Position numbers and translations under genes: made by a program
Part shown: piece by piece, positions 7,936 through 16,582 of the stretch
Position numbering within the stretch: the stretch's first letter is position 1
Layout of the letters: each line of letters opens with the position of its first letter
Assembly (NCBI GenBank): GCA_035593725.1
Contig: DAOSZN010000005.1
Location: 1-64,000 of the forward strand
Direction: 5' to 3'
DNA length: 64,000 nucleotides
Origin: UBA4971 sp029551185
GTDB lineage: Bacteria > Bacillota > SHA-98 > UBA4971
Notes under the pieces: model-generated
What the model was told of the DNA's origin: nothing
Seen by the model: only the letters and a program-made list of their open reading frames with translations
The model's database searches: none

Positions 7936-8709
7936 ATGCGAAGGTTCTTCATATCAGGTTATGCACAGCCGGGCGGGCAAGCTACGATAACAGGCAGGGA
8001 CGCGAGACATATTACTCGTATTCTGAGGATGGGACCAGGCGATACTTTGGATATAGTTGACAGTGCCGGGAAAGAGTATTCCGCCCGAATAAGGGCCGGA
8101 TCCGAGGATGGAATCAGTCTCGATGTAATTTGTGAACGCAGCGGAGCGTCCAGGGAGCCTTCTGTCTTTATCACAATTTTACAAGGCCTTCCAAAAGGAG
8201 ATAAAATGGACAAAGTGGTGAGGAGAAACACAGAGATCGGGGTCAGTCGCTTTGTTCCTGTTATCACTGAAAGAAGCATTCCGAGACTTGACGAAACTGC
8301 CCGGACGAGGCGCGTAGACAGATGGAGACGTATTGCAGAGGAGGCTTCGAAGCAGTCCGGTCGACAGCGGGTGCCTGATGTGCTTGATGTGGTAGAGTTT
8401 GATGCGGCGATGCAATTCGTATCAGAAGAAAAGACGCGCTGCAGAGACCGGGGACGGAAGTGCCTTATCCTTTTCCCATGGGAGCTTGAGACAACAAAAG
8501 GTGTTCGGGATATCTTAAAGAAGGGTGCCGGATTCTCAGAAGTCATGTGTTTCATCGGTCCTGAAGGGGGCTTCTCTCATGATGAGGCTGAGAACGCAGT
8601 AAGACATGGGGCGGAGTTATGTAGCCTGGGCCCTAGGATCCTGCGCACTGAAACATGCGCATTAGTGCTCAGTTCAATTATCCTGTACGAAGCCGGGGAG
8701 ATGGGTTGA
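7936..8709 (+). CDS. rsmE: 16S rRNA (uracil-1498-N3)-methyltransferase RsmE
   Basis: RsmE methylates U1498 of 16S rRNA at the decoding centre, using S-adenosylmethionine. The 257-residue protein has an N-terminal PUA-like domain (GRDARHITRILRMGPGD) and a SPOUT knot whose SAM loop is FIGPEGGFSHDEAENA near residue 215, followed by LGPRILRTETCALVLSSI. Order dnaJ-rsmE-mtaB with spacings of a few bases is typical of Firmicutes and indicates one transcript. Length matches the family; nothing odd. Confidence 0.95.
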   Translation: MRRFFISGYAQPGGQATITGRDARHITRILRMGPGDTLDIVDSAGKEYSARIRAGSEDGISLDVICERSGASREPSVFITILQGLPKGDKMDKVVRRNTEIGVSRFVPVITERSIPRLDETARTRRVDRWRRIAEEASKQSGRQRVPDVLDVVEFDAAMQFVSEEKTRCRDRGRKCLILFPWELETTKGVRDILKKGAGFSEVMCFIGPEGGFSHDEAENAVRHGAELCSLGPRILRTETCALVLSSIILYEAGEMG

Positions 8710-8710
8710 T

Positions 8711-10072
8711 TTGCCAAAGGCGGGTAAGCGGTGTGCCTTTTTTACTCTTGGATGCAAGGTTAACCAATACGACACAGAGAGTCTGGCAGAGCTTTTTCGA
8801 AGACGAGGTTACGAAATAGTTGATTTTGATTCTGAAGCTGATGTCTATTGCATAAATACGTGTACTGTCACTCAGGTGGCAGACAAGAAATCAAGGCAAG
8901 CAGTGAGACGAGCGAAACGGCGAAACCCTAAAGCCATAGTGGTTGCAGTAGGCTGTTATGCCCAGGTGGCGCCGGAAGAAGTCTCAGCTATTCGCGGAGT
9001 GGACGTAGTAATCGGAACTCAAGGCAGAGCCGACATTGTTGATCTTGTTGATTTGGCAATGGCAAAGAAATCAGAATCCCCGTTAGTTGCCGTAAGAGAA
9101 GGCATCCCTCGGCCTGTGTTCGAAGAGATGCCAATATCATGTCCTACGAAAAGGATACGAGGCTTTGTCAAGATTCAAGAGGGATGTGACGAGTTTTGCG
9201 CCTATTGTAAGGTGCCTTTTGCCCGAGGCCCGTCGAGAAGCCGTAAGCCTCAGAGCATAATAGAAGAGGTCAAGCGGTTAGTGGACTCAGGCATTCGCGA
9301 GATAGTGCTGACCGGGATACATATTGGAGCATATGGAAGAGATTTCCATATGCCAAATGTCAAAAGGACCCTAGGTCTCCCTTGTCTGTTAGAGGAAATT
9401 CATAACATCCCGAACCTCGGGCGTGTTCGGTTGAGTTCTATCGAACCCCTTGATATTGATGAGTGCCTGATAGAAAAGGTTCGGGAGCTTCCAAAAGTGG
9501 CAAGGCATTTCCATATCCCGCTTCAAAGCGGGGACGATCAGATTCTTGCAGCAATGGGCAGACGTTATACAACCCTGGACTACCTGCGGATTGTGGAGAG
9601 AGTTCGGCAAATGATTCCCGAAGTCAGCGTTACCACTGATATAATGGTGGGTTTCCCCGGAGAGACGGAAGAGAATCATCGGAGATCCTGTGAGTTTGCA
9701 AAGAGCTTAAAGTTTTCCAGGATGCATGTATTCAAGTTCTCCAGGCGACCTGGGACCCGCGCGTATCATATGGAGCGTCAGGTGGATTCCAAAACGAAGC
9801 GCTTCCGCAGTGAAAAAATGATACAAATCGCAAACGAGCTGAAGTCGGAGTTCTGCAGATCCCTCATAGGGAAAGAAGAAATGATGTTGGTAGAGGACTA
9901 TGAATCTCGAAGAAGGGTTGTAACCGGCATAGGAAGCAGGTATGTCCGTATAGAGGCGGAGGGGGAAGAAAGCCTTGTCGGCTCACTTATTCCGGTAAGA
10001 GTGGTTGAAACTGCTAACGATCTGGTTATTGCAGAAAGAGTTCTGTCGCATGAAGAAGGATTTGAATCTTAA
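8711..10072 (+). CDS. mtaB: tRNA (N6-threonylcarbamoyladenosine37-C2)-methylthiotransferase MtaB
   Basis: MtaB converts t6A37 to ms2t6A in ANN-decoding tRNAs. The 453-residue protein has the methylthiotransferase domain with three Cys ligands (TLGCKVNQYDT, NTCTVT, AVGCYAQ), a radical-SAM core with CxxxCxxC in GCDEFCAYCKVP, and a C-terminal TRAM-like domain (about 375-445). It starts at TTG 8711, with GGGGAG about ten bases upstream, right after the rsmE stop. Family-typical length and order. The oxygen-sensitive 4Fe-4S clusters suit an anaerobe but do not prove it. Confidence 0.95.
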   Translation: MPKAGKRCAFFTLGCKVNQYDTESLAELFRRRGYEIVDFDSEADVYCINTCTVTQVADKKSRQAVRRAKRRNPKAIVVAVGCYAQVAPEEVSAIRGVDVVIGTQGRADIVDLVDLAMAKKSESPLVAVREGIPRPVFEEMPISCPTKRIRGFVKIQEGCDEFCAYCKVPFARGPSRSRKPQSIIEEVKRLVDSGIREIVLTGIHIGAYGRDFHMPNVKRTLGLPCLLEEIHNIPNLGRVRLSSIEPLDIDECLIEKVRELPKVARHFHIPLQSGDDQILAAMGRRYTTLDYLRIVERVRQMIPEVSVTTDIMVGFPGETEENHRRSCEFAKSLKFSRMHVFKFSRRPGTRAYHMERQVDSKTKRFRSEKMIQIANELKSEFCRSLIGKEEMMLVEDYESRRRVVTGIGSRYVRIEAEGEESLVGSLIPVRVVETANDLVIAERVLSHEEGFES

Positions 10073-10103
10073 GACGAGAAGTAATCTAGAAGAGGTGGGC
10101 GAC

Positions 10104-10445
10104 TTGACCGACTGCTTATTTTGTAAAATCGCAAACAAGGAGTTACCGTCGGAGATTGTGTACGAAGACGACGACGTGCTGGCTTTCCGTGATATTAATC
10201 CGCAAGCTCCTGTTCACGTTCTCATCATCCCAAAGCGCCATATAGCGTCTCTCTCCGATTTGACTGAAGATGACAAGGACGCCATGGGCCACCTTATGTT
10301 CGTCGCGTCAAAACTTGCCGGCGACTTGGGAATAGGCGAAGGGTTCAGGGTTGTGGTTAATTGCGGGAAAGATGCCGGACAAAGCGTTTTCCATATCCAC
10401 ATGCATCTTCTAGGCGGTAGATCTCTCGGATGGCCTCCGGGTTGA
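10104..10445 (+). CDS. HIT family (HINT-like) nucleotide-binding protein
   Basis: A 113-residue histidine-triad protein. CLFCKI, with its zinc-type Cys pair, opens the chain; INPQAPVHVLIIPKRHI and the catalytic triad HIHMH (FHIHMHLLGG) follow. HINT proteins hydrolyse adenosine phosphoramidates such as AMP-lysine. TTG 10104 is favoured by GAGGTGG six bases upstream and by the family N-terminus; the frame is open from 10005 inside mtaB, but that part is not conserved. It closes the dnaJ-rsmE-mtaB run before the separately promoted rpsU. Confidence 0.93.
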   Translation: MTDCLFCKIANKELPSEIVYEDDDVLAFRDINPQAPVHVLIIPKRHIASLSDLTEDDKDAMGHLMFVASKLAGDLGIGEGFRVVVNCGKDAGQSVFHIHMHLLGGRSLGWPPG

Positions 10446-10447
10446 GA

Positions 10448-10476
10448 TTGACATCAGCTGTTAGCTGCTGTATTAT
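10448..10476 (+). promoter_or_regulatory. Strong sigma-A promoter of rpsU
   Basis: TTGACA (10448-10453), 17 bp, TATTAT (10471-10476): consensus except for one base of the -10. It begins three bases after the HIT gene stop and gives rpsU a leader of about 110 nt. Confidence 0.85.
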
Positions 10477-10491
10477 TGCCACAGGTTTTGC

Positions 10492-10528
10492 GTTACAGGC
10501 CTTGTGGGATTCCGCCACCACTTGTAAC
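10492..10528 (+). promoter_or_regulatory. Structured 5' leader of rpsU
   Basis: Outer stem GTTACA (10492-10497) with TGTAAC (10523-10528) encloses an inner stem GTGG (10504-10507) with CCAC (10515-10518). It lies in the predicted untranslated leader and may be an autoregulatory site for ribosomal protein S21; no named leader family was recognised. Confidence 0.4.
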
Positions 10529-10595
10529 AACCAGTAATAGCTGAAGTCATGTGCCGTCGGTGTGAGATTAGTGGTAGCGGGGGGAGGGAGATCGA

Positions 10596-10775
10596 GTGTC
10601 GGAAGTAAGGATTGGAAAGAACGAATCCTTGGACAGCGCGCTCCGCAGGTTCAGACGGGAGTGCCAGAGATCAGGCGTTTTTACCGAAGCTCGCAAGCAC
10701 GAGCACTATGAAAAGCCTAGTGTGCGTAAGAAAAAGAAGTCTGAGGCTGCACGCAAGAGAAAGTATCGAAGGTAG
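10596..10775 (+). CDS. rpsU: 30S ribosomal protein S21
   Basis: A 59-residue, strongly basic protein: MSEVRIGKNESLDSALRRF at the start, then RECQRSGVFTEARKHEHYEK and an Arg/Lys-rich end (KKKKSEAARKRKYRR). This is the complete S21 pattern. It begins at GTG 10596 behind GGGGGAGGGAG. S21 sits near the anti-Shine-Dalgarno end of 16S rRNA and aids initiation. It has its own promoter, a structured leader and a terminator, so it is transcribed alone. S21 (RpsU) has also been reported to associate with the OLE ribonucleoprotein, whose RNA appears to be at 62172-62775 here. Confidence 0.97.
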   Translation: MSEVRIGKNESLDSALRRFRRECQRSGVFTEARKHEHYEKPSVRKKKKSEAARKRKYRR

Positions 10776-10790
10776 CTTATGATTTCCTGT

Positions 10791-10819
10791 AATGCCCGAC
10801 CTTGTGTCGGGCATTATTT
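10791..10819 (+). terminator. Terminator after rpsU
   Basis: Perfect 10-bp stem AATGCCCGAC / GTCGGGCATT with loop CTTGT, followed by ATTT. Strong hairpin, short T run. Confidence 0.8.
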
Positions 10820-10879
10820 GAGTGTGCCGGGCATGGCGCTTCATACTATTAGGCTATGTGATTGGGGGTGCCAAACAGC

Positions 10880-12250
10880 ATGTCATCAGAATATCCTAAG
10901 GTTCGAAAACATACGAAAACCAAAGGACTGCTCCTTATCTTCTTGCTTGTAATCACGTTGTATTATGTGCCAAACGCAAGTGCAACCGCGCAATATGAGC
11001 CTCTGTCACAACCTATAATATATGTAGTCAGCATAGAGGGGACTATCGAACCAGGGCTTGCGTCTTATGTTAAGCGAGTGCTGAACGAAGCGGAGAACGC
11101 ACATGCTGATGCAATTCTGGTTGAGGTCAACACTTTTGGCGGTCGTGTGGATGCAGCTACGGAAATTCGCGACTATATTGTAGAATTTTCCGGCCAATCA
11201 ATAGCTTACGTGAAAGGGAGAGCATGGTCAGCAGGCGCCTTGATTACATTGGCTGCCGAGAAAATCGCTATGGCACGAACAGCCAGTATAGGGGCAGCTG
11301 AGACAATTCCCAAGGAAGAGAAACAGATTTCTGCGCTGAGGGGCGAATTTGAAGCTACTGCCGAAAACAGGGGTCGGGACGCCAAGATTGCTGCTGCCAT
11401 GGTAGATGCTGATATTGCTATCGAAGGATTAATCGAGGCAGGCAAGCTTTTGACCCTGACTGCCCAAAAAGGCAAGGAGCTAGGATTTATTGACCTTATA
11501 GCTAATTCAAGGGAAGAGGTTCTGGAAGCATTTGGGTTGGCAGATGCTGAGGTGCGAGAACCGGTTCAGAATTGGGCGGAGAAGCTTGCTCGTTTCCTGA
11601 CTGACCCTACGGTCAGTTCCATCCTTCTTGTTCTGGGTTTTCTCGGACTCTTGTTTGAAGTTACCAGTCCCGGATGGGGTGTTCCGGGGACTGTCGGCGT
11701 ACTGGCTTTATTCCTGTTTTTTGGTGGGAGATTGGTAATAGGGCTTGCAGGCTGGGGAGTTATCGGTCTCTTTATTTTAGGTTTTGCCCTACTCCTTATT
11801 GAAGTTTTTATCATTCCCGGCTTTGGCGTAACAGGTATAAGCGGCATCATCGCGATTTTCGCTTCCCTTGTACTCAGCTTTAGGAATATCCGGGAAGCGT
11901 CGTTTGCCATCTCATTTGCCATGATAATTTCTTTCTTGGTTATTATCGTTATGGCAAAGCGGTTAGGAAAATCGAAAACCTTTGGTAAATTAGTCCTAAG
12001 CACCACTGAGCATACTGATGACGGGTATGTGGCGACTCCGGCGAGGCATGATTATGTAGGGAAGGTAGGTCGTACGCTTACTTTTATGAGACCCAGCGGC
12101 ACAGTGATTGTAGACGGGGAGCGAATTGACGCAGTGACCGAAGGGGATTTCTTGGGAGAAGGCTGTGAGGTGGAGGTAATCAAGGTAGAAGGCCCGAGAG
12201 TGGTAGTAAGAGCTTATAAGGCAGGTTGCGAAGGGGGCAATCAGACATGA
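10880..12250 (+). CDS. NfeD/ClpP-class membrane serine protease (YqeZ-like)
   Basis: 456 residues. A signal peptide (about 15-38) is followed by a ClpP/crotonase-fold protease domain; EVNTFGGRVDAA and the nucleophile Ser of RAWSAGALITLA are visible. Four to five membrane helices (about 235-345) and a C-terminal NfeD OB-fold domain (about 385-445, VGKVGRTLTFMRPSG) complete it. This is the long NfeD form that pairs with flotillin/stomatin proteins; the flotillin-like floA overlaps its stop codon (ATGA). ATG 10880, nine bases after GGGGGTG, is preferred over an upstream TTG at 10862. Confidence 0.92.
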   Translation: MSSEYPKVRKHTKTKGLLLIFLLVITLYYVPNASATAQYEPLSQPIIYVVSIEGTIEPGLASYVKRVLNEAENAHADAILVEVNTFGGRVDAATEIRDYIVEFSGQSIAYVKGRAWSAGALITLAAEKIAMARTASIGAAETIPKEEKQISALRGEFEATAENRGRDAKIAAAMVDADIAIEGLIEAGKLLTLTAQKGKELGFIDLIANSREEVLEAFGLADAEVREPVQNWAEKLARFLTDPTVSSILLVLGFLGLLFEVTSPGWGVPGTVGVLALFLFFGGRLVIGLAGWGVIGLFILGFALLLIEVFIIPGFGVTGISGIIAIFASLVLSFRNIREASFAISFAMIISFLVIIVMAKRLGKSKTFGKLVLSTTEHTDDGYVATPARHDYVGKVGRTLTFMRPSGTVIVDGERIDAVTEGDFLGEGCEVEVIKVEGPRVVVRAYKAGCEGGNQT

Positions 12251-13254
12251 CAGGTGCGTTTGGCATTCTTTTTCTTCCCATTCTTATTATTGTAGTATTC
12301 CTTGTGTTGCTGAATTTTGTGCCCGTTGGGTTATGGGTTTCCGCGTTAGCGTCCGGCGTGCAGGTTGGTATAGTCACTCTAATCGGAATGCGTCTTAGAC
12401 GCGTGCCTCCTGCAAAAATAATCCTGCCCCTTATTAAAGCAGTCAAGGCAGGGCTTAATGTCAGCGTAGATAAGCTGGAGGCTCACTTTCTTGCGGGCGG
12501 TAACGTAGATCGGGTTATTGACGCTCTTATCGCAGCGCAAAGAGCTGAGATTGGACTCTCTTTTGAGCGGGCTGCTGCCATAGACTTAGCAGGCAGAAAC
12601 GTTCTTGAAGCGGTTCAGATGAGTGTCAACCCGAAAGTGATTGAAACTCCTATAGTGGCTGCAGTTGCAAAAGACGGAATTGAACTTAAGGCTAAAGCCA
12701 GGGTGACGGTGCGAGCTAACATTGAGAGATTAGTGGGAGGCGCGGGTGAAGCCACCATTATCGCGAGAGTTGGTGAAGGCATAGTAACGACTGTAGGGTC
12801 TGCGGAAAGTCACAAAGAGGTTCTTGAAAATCCGGACAAAATCTCTCAGACTGTGCTGAATAAAGGACTTGATGCAGGAACTGCCTTTGAAATCCTCTCC
12901 ATTGATATTGCTGATGTGGACGTTGGCCGAAATATCGGAGCACGGCTTCAGATGGACCAGGCGGAAGCAGACAAGAACATCGCTCAAGCCAAGGCTGCTG
13001 AGAGACGGTTTGCGGCTCTTGCCCGTGAGCAGGAAATGAAGGCAATGGTTCAGGAGATGCGGGCTAAGGTAGTGGAAGCCGAGGCACAAGTCCCTCTCGC
13101 GCTTGCAGAAGCTCTCCGCAGCGGCAAACTTGGCGCAATAGATTACTATCAGCTTCAGAATGTAATTGCAGACACTCGTATGAGACAGACTATCGCAGGC
13201 ACACCCGGAGAAATGGCAGGGATGCCGGAAGGCACTGAAAAGGAGAACAAGTAA
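12247..13254 (+). CDS. floA: Flotillin-like protein FloA (YqfA)
   Basis: FloA forms membrane microdomain assemblies. 335 residues: one N-terminal hydrophobic hairpin (about 5-50), an SPFH-like beta region (KARVTVRANIERLVGG), and an Ala/Glu/Arg-rich coiled coil (about 225-300, AQAKAAERRFAALAREQEM). ATG 12247 overlaps the NfeD gene stop and follows AGGGGG by nine bases. Order NfeD-floA-(membrane protein)-yqfC-yqfD-phoH matches the Bacillus yqeZ-yqfA-yqfB-yqfC-yqfD-phoH cluster. Length matches the family. Confidence 0.96.
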   Translation: MTGAFGILFLPILIIVVFLVLLNFVPVGLWVSALASGVQVGIVTLIGMRLRRVPPAKIILPLIKAVKAGLNVSVDKLEAHFLAGGNVDRVIDALIAAQRAEIGLSFERAAAIDLAGRNVLEAVQMSVNPKVIETPIVAAVAKDGIELKAKARVTVRANIERLVGGAGEATIIARVGEGIVTTVGSAESHKEVLENPDKISQTVLNKGLDAGTAFEILSIDIADVDVGRNIGARLQMDQAEADKNIAQAKAAERRFAALAREQEMKAMVQEMRAKVVEAEAQVPLALAEALRSGKLGAIDYYQLQNVIADTRMRQTIAGTPGEMAGMPEGTEKENK

Positions 13255-13257
13255 GTC

Positions 13258-13848
13258 ATGGACGCTATTTTTGCGTTGATTTTCATAGTCTATATTCTCT
13301 CCGCAGTATTCCAGGCTGTACTGAAGAAGGATACACGAAAAAGACAGCGGAGGGCAGGTGCTCCATGGCCTGAGACACATCCTCCCGGAAAAATCCCGGA
13401 CGAAGGAACTCCTATCCCTCCCGGGTTTCCTTTCCCTTTTCCTTTTGAAGATGTGTCCAAAGGCGGACACGAGGAAGAACAGTTCCGTGATGATTTGGAA
13501 TATGAGGATATGACCGCGCAACCTGCGGATTATGACGATAAAGAAAAGGTCGTCCCATGGGAGGATAAGAGCTGGGGAAGCCTAGGGCCCAGTCTGGAAG
13601 GGCAAAGCTTTGAAGAGCTTGAGCATGACGCATTATATGAGTCTCATGTTGACGATGATTTTCACGATGATTTTGATGATATAGCATTAATGGATGATGA
13701 TGTCGCTGAATTTATGGCCTTCACTGAATCTAAGGCTTACAAGGGTATGGAATTTACCTCCAGGTCCGCAGTTATTCAAGGAATTATTATGAGTGAGATC
13801 TTGAAGCGGCCAAGGGCATTTTCATATTATCCGATTATCCGGCAATAA
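13258..13848 (+). CDS. Hypothetical acidic membrane-anchored protein downstream of floA
   Basis: 196 residues, no family recognised. Residues 1-22 are a hydrophobic anchor (MDAIFALIFIVYILSAVFQA). A basic patch, then a Pro/Phe run (PPGFPFPFPFE), and a very acidic middle (about 70-160; DDDFHDDFDD) follow. The last 35 residues (SRSAVIQGIIMSEIL...) resemble a short amphipathic helix. It starts three bases after the floA stop, where Bacillus has the small membrane gene yqfB, so a role with the NfeD/FloA microdomain pair is plausible from position only. A strong hairpin follows. Confidence 0.75.
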   Translation: MDAIFALIFIVYILSAVFQAVLKKDTRKRQRRAGAPWPETHPPGKIPDEGTPIPPGFPFPFPFEDVSKGGHEEEQFRDDLEYEDMTAQPADYDDKEKVVPWEDKSWGSLGPSLEGQSFEELEHDALYESHVDDDFHDDFDDIALMDDDVAEFMAFTESKAYKGMEFTSRSAVIQGIIMSEILKRPRAFSYYPIIRQ

Positions 13849-13873
13849 ATAGGCCATTAAGATTCTATGTCAG

Positions 13874-13905
13874 CGAGGCGGCTGTTGAAATGAACAGCCG
13901 CCTCG
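13874..13905 (+). terminator. Hairpin terminator after the floA cluster
   Basis: Perfect 13-bp stem CGAGGCGGCTGTT / AACAGCCGCCTCG with a six-base loop. Only a weak T run follows, so it may terminate partially or protect the 3' end. Confidence 0.65.
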
Positions 13906-14036
13906 TGTCATTTGCGTTAGGAAGCAAGTTACGCCAAATACAGGAATAGACTTAGTATTGTCAATTGTGACTTAGTCAATGCCCGGCCAAGACATATGTG
14001 CTTCTCTATGTGGGCTGAAGGGGAGACTTAAGCAGC

Positions 14037-14339
14037 GTGGGTGTTTCGGGGAAAAAACCCGGATCAGGTCCGGCAAAAGAGAAAATAGCGGAATTCTTCG
14101 ATTTGCCGAGGGACTCGATTATTGATGTGCCTAGGATAGTAGTCGTAGGAAATATGGAGCTCACTATTGAAAACCATCTTGGCATAATCGAGTACACATC
14201 AAGCAATCTGGCGATAGCTACAGCCAAAGGAAGAATTACGGTAAGGGGCAGAGATCTTACTATCTCCAGCATCACAAAGACTCTAATCGGAGTTCGAGGC
14301 ATAATCGAGCATTTGGATTTGTCGCTTGAGCCCAGGTAG
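14037..14339 (+). CDS. yqfC: Sporulation protein YqfC (YabP/YqfC family)
   Basis: 100 residues. The body shows the YabP/YqfC family pattern: DVPRIVVVGNMELTIENHLG, then SNLAIATAKGRITVRGRDL. These small proteins are made in the mother cell under sigma-E and are needed for efficient sporulation. GTG 14037 lies 11 bases after AAGGGGAG. The next gene, yqfD, begins within 15 bases of its stop, and the two are regularly paired. No clear sigma-E promoter was found upstream. Confidence 0.9.
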   Translation: MGVSGKKPGSGPAKEKIAEFFDLPRDSIIDVPRIVVVGNMELTIENHLGIIEYTSSNLAIATAKGRITVRGRDLTISSITKTLIGVRGIIEHLDLSLEPR

Positions 14340-14352
14340 GAGGGGGGTAGAC

Positions 14353-15585
14353 TTGACCCTTCGAAGTTTGTGGTCTCACTTTAGGGGGTATGTTATAATC
14401 AGGGTAACAGGAAGGGCTGTTGAGGATTTCATTAATGAAGCCTACACAAGCGGGGTCGAGTTATGGAATCTTGCGAGAATAGATGAAAGGTCAATTCTAG
14501 GCCATGTCTATTTACGAGACCTTCCTGCAATTGGGAAGATACTGAAGAGGACGGATTGCACAGGTAGAATAGAGCAGAAGATAGGCCTTCCTTTCCTCAT
14601 GATGAAGCTTTCGAGGAGGAAAGGTTTTGCTATTGGAGCGATTTTGTTCTCCGTCGCTCTCTATGTGTTATCGTCTTTTGTGTGGTTTGTGAATGTAACC
14701 GGATGCGACAAAATGAATCCGGCTGCCATATTGGAATTCGTGGAGAAGCAAGGAGTCAAAGCCGGTACACTAAGGCGAGAGATAGATTCTACCTCTCTCG
14801 GCAAGACAATCCTGTCTGAGTTCGAAGGCCTTGCTTGGGTAGGAGTGAACATCAAAGGTACAATTGTTAATATCGAGGTTGCTGAAAAGACCTTGCCTCA
14901 AGTAAGGTTAGGGATTACGCATCTTGTAGCTGCGGAAGACGCCCTTGTCACGAACATGATAGTACTTGCCGGTGAACCCCTTGTGAATGAAGGAGACACG
15001 GTTATTCGGGGTCAAGTCTTGATAGCAGGTGTTATTGAGTCCCCTTATGGATATGGAGGCAAGGACAGCAGTGACAAAGGCCATGTCATTAACGCCAAAG
15101 GAGTGATTATGGGAAGAGTATGGCGCACGTATCAAGGTGCTCTTGAGCTGGTGCATAAATTTGAGACCGAGACAGGCAAGGTGGAGAAAGCAGGGCACCT
15201 TTCTTTGGGCTCATATGAATTGCATATAGGTCCGGAAAGAGCGCCTTTTGCGACCTATATTGAAGAGAGAAGAATATATGAAATCCCATTCCTGCGAGGG
15301 CTCGGAATCAGTCCTATGATACGGCTGATACGGCTAACCACTACCACATATCGAGAGACCGAGACGTTTGTTGAGATTTCAGATAGGGAGAAAACCCTGG
15401 AGCACCTAAGAGGGGAAGCTTTTACACATGTGAAAACCAAGATTCCCCGAGGCGCTAAGATTCTTGATGAAAGAGAGGAGCTTGACTACTCTTCTGAAGA
15501 GAGGAAATGGGTATATACTCTGACAGTCGAGACTCTTGAAGATATAGCCGAGGAAAGGAGCGAGGACCGGGAAGTTGGATATTGA
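14353..15585 (+). CDS. yqfD: Sporulation protein YqfD
   Basis: 410 residues, a typical YqfD: an N-terminal soluble domain, one membrane segment (about 95-115, GAILFSVALYVLSSFVWFV), and a large extracytoplasmic domain with NIEVAEKTLPQV, GEPLVNEGDTVIRGQVLIAGV and a C-terminal YTLTVETLEDIAEE. Function in sporulation is known genetically but not biochemically. TTG 14353 directly after AGGAGGGGGG is preferred to an upstream TTG at 14326 inside yqfC. The coding end overlaps phoH by 11 bases. Confidence 0.92.
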   Translation: MTLRSLWSHFRGYVIIRVTGRAVEDFINEAYTSGVELWNLARIDERSILGHVYLRDLPAIGKILKRTDCTGRIEQKIGLPFLMMKLSRRKGFAIGAILFSVALYVLSSFVWFVNVTGCDKMNPAAILEFVEKQGVKAGTLRREIDSTSLGKTILSEFEGLAWVGVNIKGTIVNIEVAEKTLPQVRLGITHLVAAEDALVTNMIVLAGEPLVNEGDTVIRGQVLIAGVIESPYGYGGKDSSDKGHVINAKGVIMGRVWRTYQGALELVHKFETETGKVEKAGHLSLGSYELHIGPERAPFATYIEERRIYEIPFLRGLGISPMIRLIRLTTTTYRETETFVEISDREKTLEHLRGEAFTHVKTKIPRGAKILDEREELDYSSEERKWVYTLTVETLEDIAEERSEDREVGY

Positions 15586-16570
15586 GACAGCTCGGCGTAA
15601 TACGCAGACATTGGGTATTCATGAAGCAGCGGCTCTGTTCGGGAGGCGTGATGAGAAAATCCGTATCATTGAGAAGGAACTTGGTGTCGTGGTGATGTCT
15701 AAAGGCCATGACATGTATATAGATGGGAATCCGGAGGATGTGGAAATTGCCGAAAGAGTTGTCCGAGACCTTCTTGAGGTTATAAGGGAAGGCCACAGGT
15801 TGACTACAGGAGATGTGAAGTATGGTATTGAACTTGCCAAGGAAGGTAGCAGGACAAGCCTGGCAACGATAATGGCAGATGTTATTCAGGTCACAGCCAG
15901 AGGGAATAAGATAGCCCCGAGGACGCAAGGTCAGAAGATGTACTTGGATGCTATGAGACGGCGTGATGTTGTTTTTGCGATAGGCCCTGCAGGGACAGGC
16001 AAGACATATCTGGCTATGGCTATGGCGGTGTCTGCGCTGAAAAAAAGAGAAGTATCCAAGATAATCCTAACTCGTCCTGTGGTGGACGCCGGAGAGAAAT
16101 TGGGATTCCTCCCAGGGGATCTTCAGGATAAGGTAGATCCTTACCTTAGGCCGGTTTATGATGCACTATATGATATTGTAGGTGTTGAGGCCTTTCGAAA
16201 GCATCAGGAAAAGGGCGTCATTGAGATTGCTCCTTTGGCTTACATGCGCGGCCGCACGCTTGACGACTCGTTTGTTGTCCTGGATGAGGCGCAGAATACC
16301 ACGCATGAGCAGATGAAGATGTTCCTGACGAGAATGGGGTTTGGGTCTAAGATGGTAATAACCGGAGACCTAACTCAAACTGATCTTCCCAGCCTGAAAC
16401 TGTCAGGACTCAATGAGGTCAGGTACATTCTCAATGATGTAGAAGGTATAGAATTTGTGTATCTTACTGATAAGGACGTAGTGCGCCACGAGATTGTTCA
16501 AAGGATAATAAGGGCTTATGAGAAATATGATAATGAGAAATCCTTATCAGGCGAAAAAGTAGAAGTGTAG
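15575..16570 (+). CDS. phoH: PhoH-like ATPase
   Basis: 331 residues. A KH-like N-terminal region (about 25-80) precedes a P-loop NTPase with Walker A GPAGTGKTY (about residue 137) and Walker B FVVLDEAQN (about 230), followed by the sensor GDLTQTDLP. Cytoplasmic PhoH/PhoL proteins couple to RNA metabolism and are nearly always linked to ybeY, as here two genes downstream. TTG start 15575 overlaps the yqfD end. No omissions in the catalytic motifs. Confidence 0.95.
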   Translation: MDIETARRNTQTLGIHEAAALFGRRDEKIRIIEKELGVVVMSKGHDMYIDGNPEDVEIAERVVRDLLEVIREGHRLTTGDVKYGIELAKEGSRTSLATIMADVIQVTARGNKIAPRTQGQKMYLDAMRRRDVVFAIGPAGTGKTYLAMAMAVSALKKREVSKIILTRPVVDAGEKLGFLPGDLQDKVDPYLRPVYDALYDIVGVEAFRKHQEKGVIEIAPLAYMRGRTLDDSFVVLDEAQNTTHEQMKMFLTRMGFGSKMVITGDLTQTDLPSLKLSGLNEVRYILNDVEGIEFVYLTDKDVVRHEIVQRIIRAYEKYDNEKSLSGEKVEV

Positions 16571-16582
16571 GAGGGATTGCCT

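Noticed and set aside
12730..13521. 263-codon minus-strand frame
   Set aside because: Antisense to floA and the acidic gene; Cys/Ser/His-rich with no family features.
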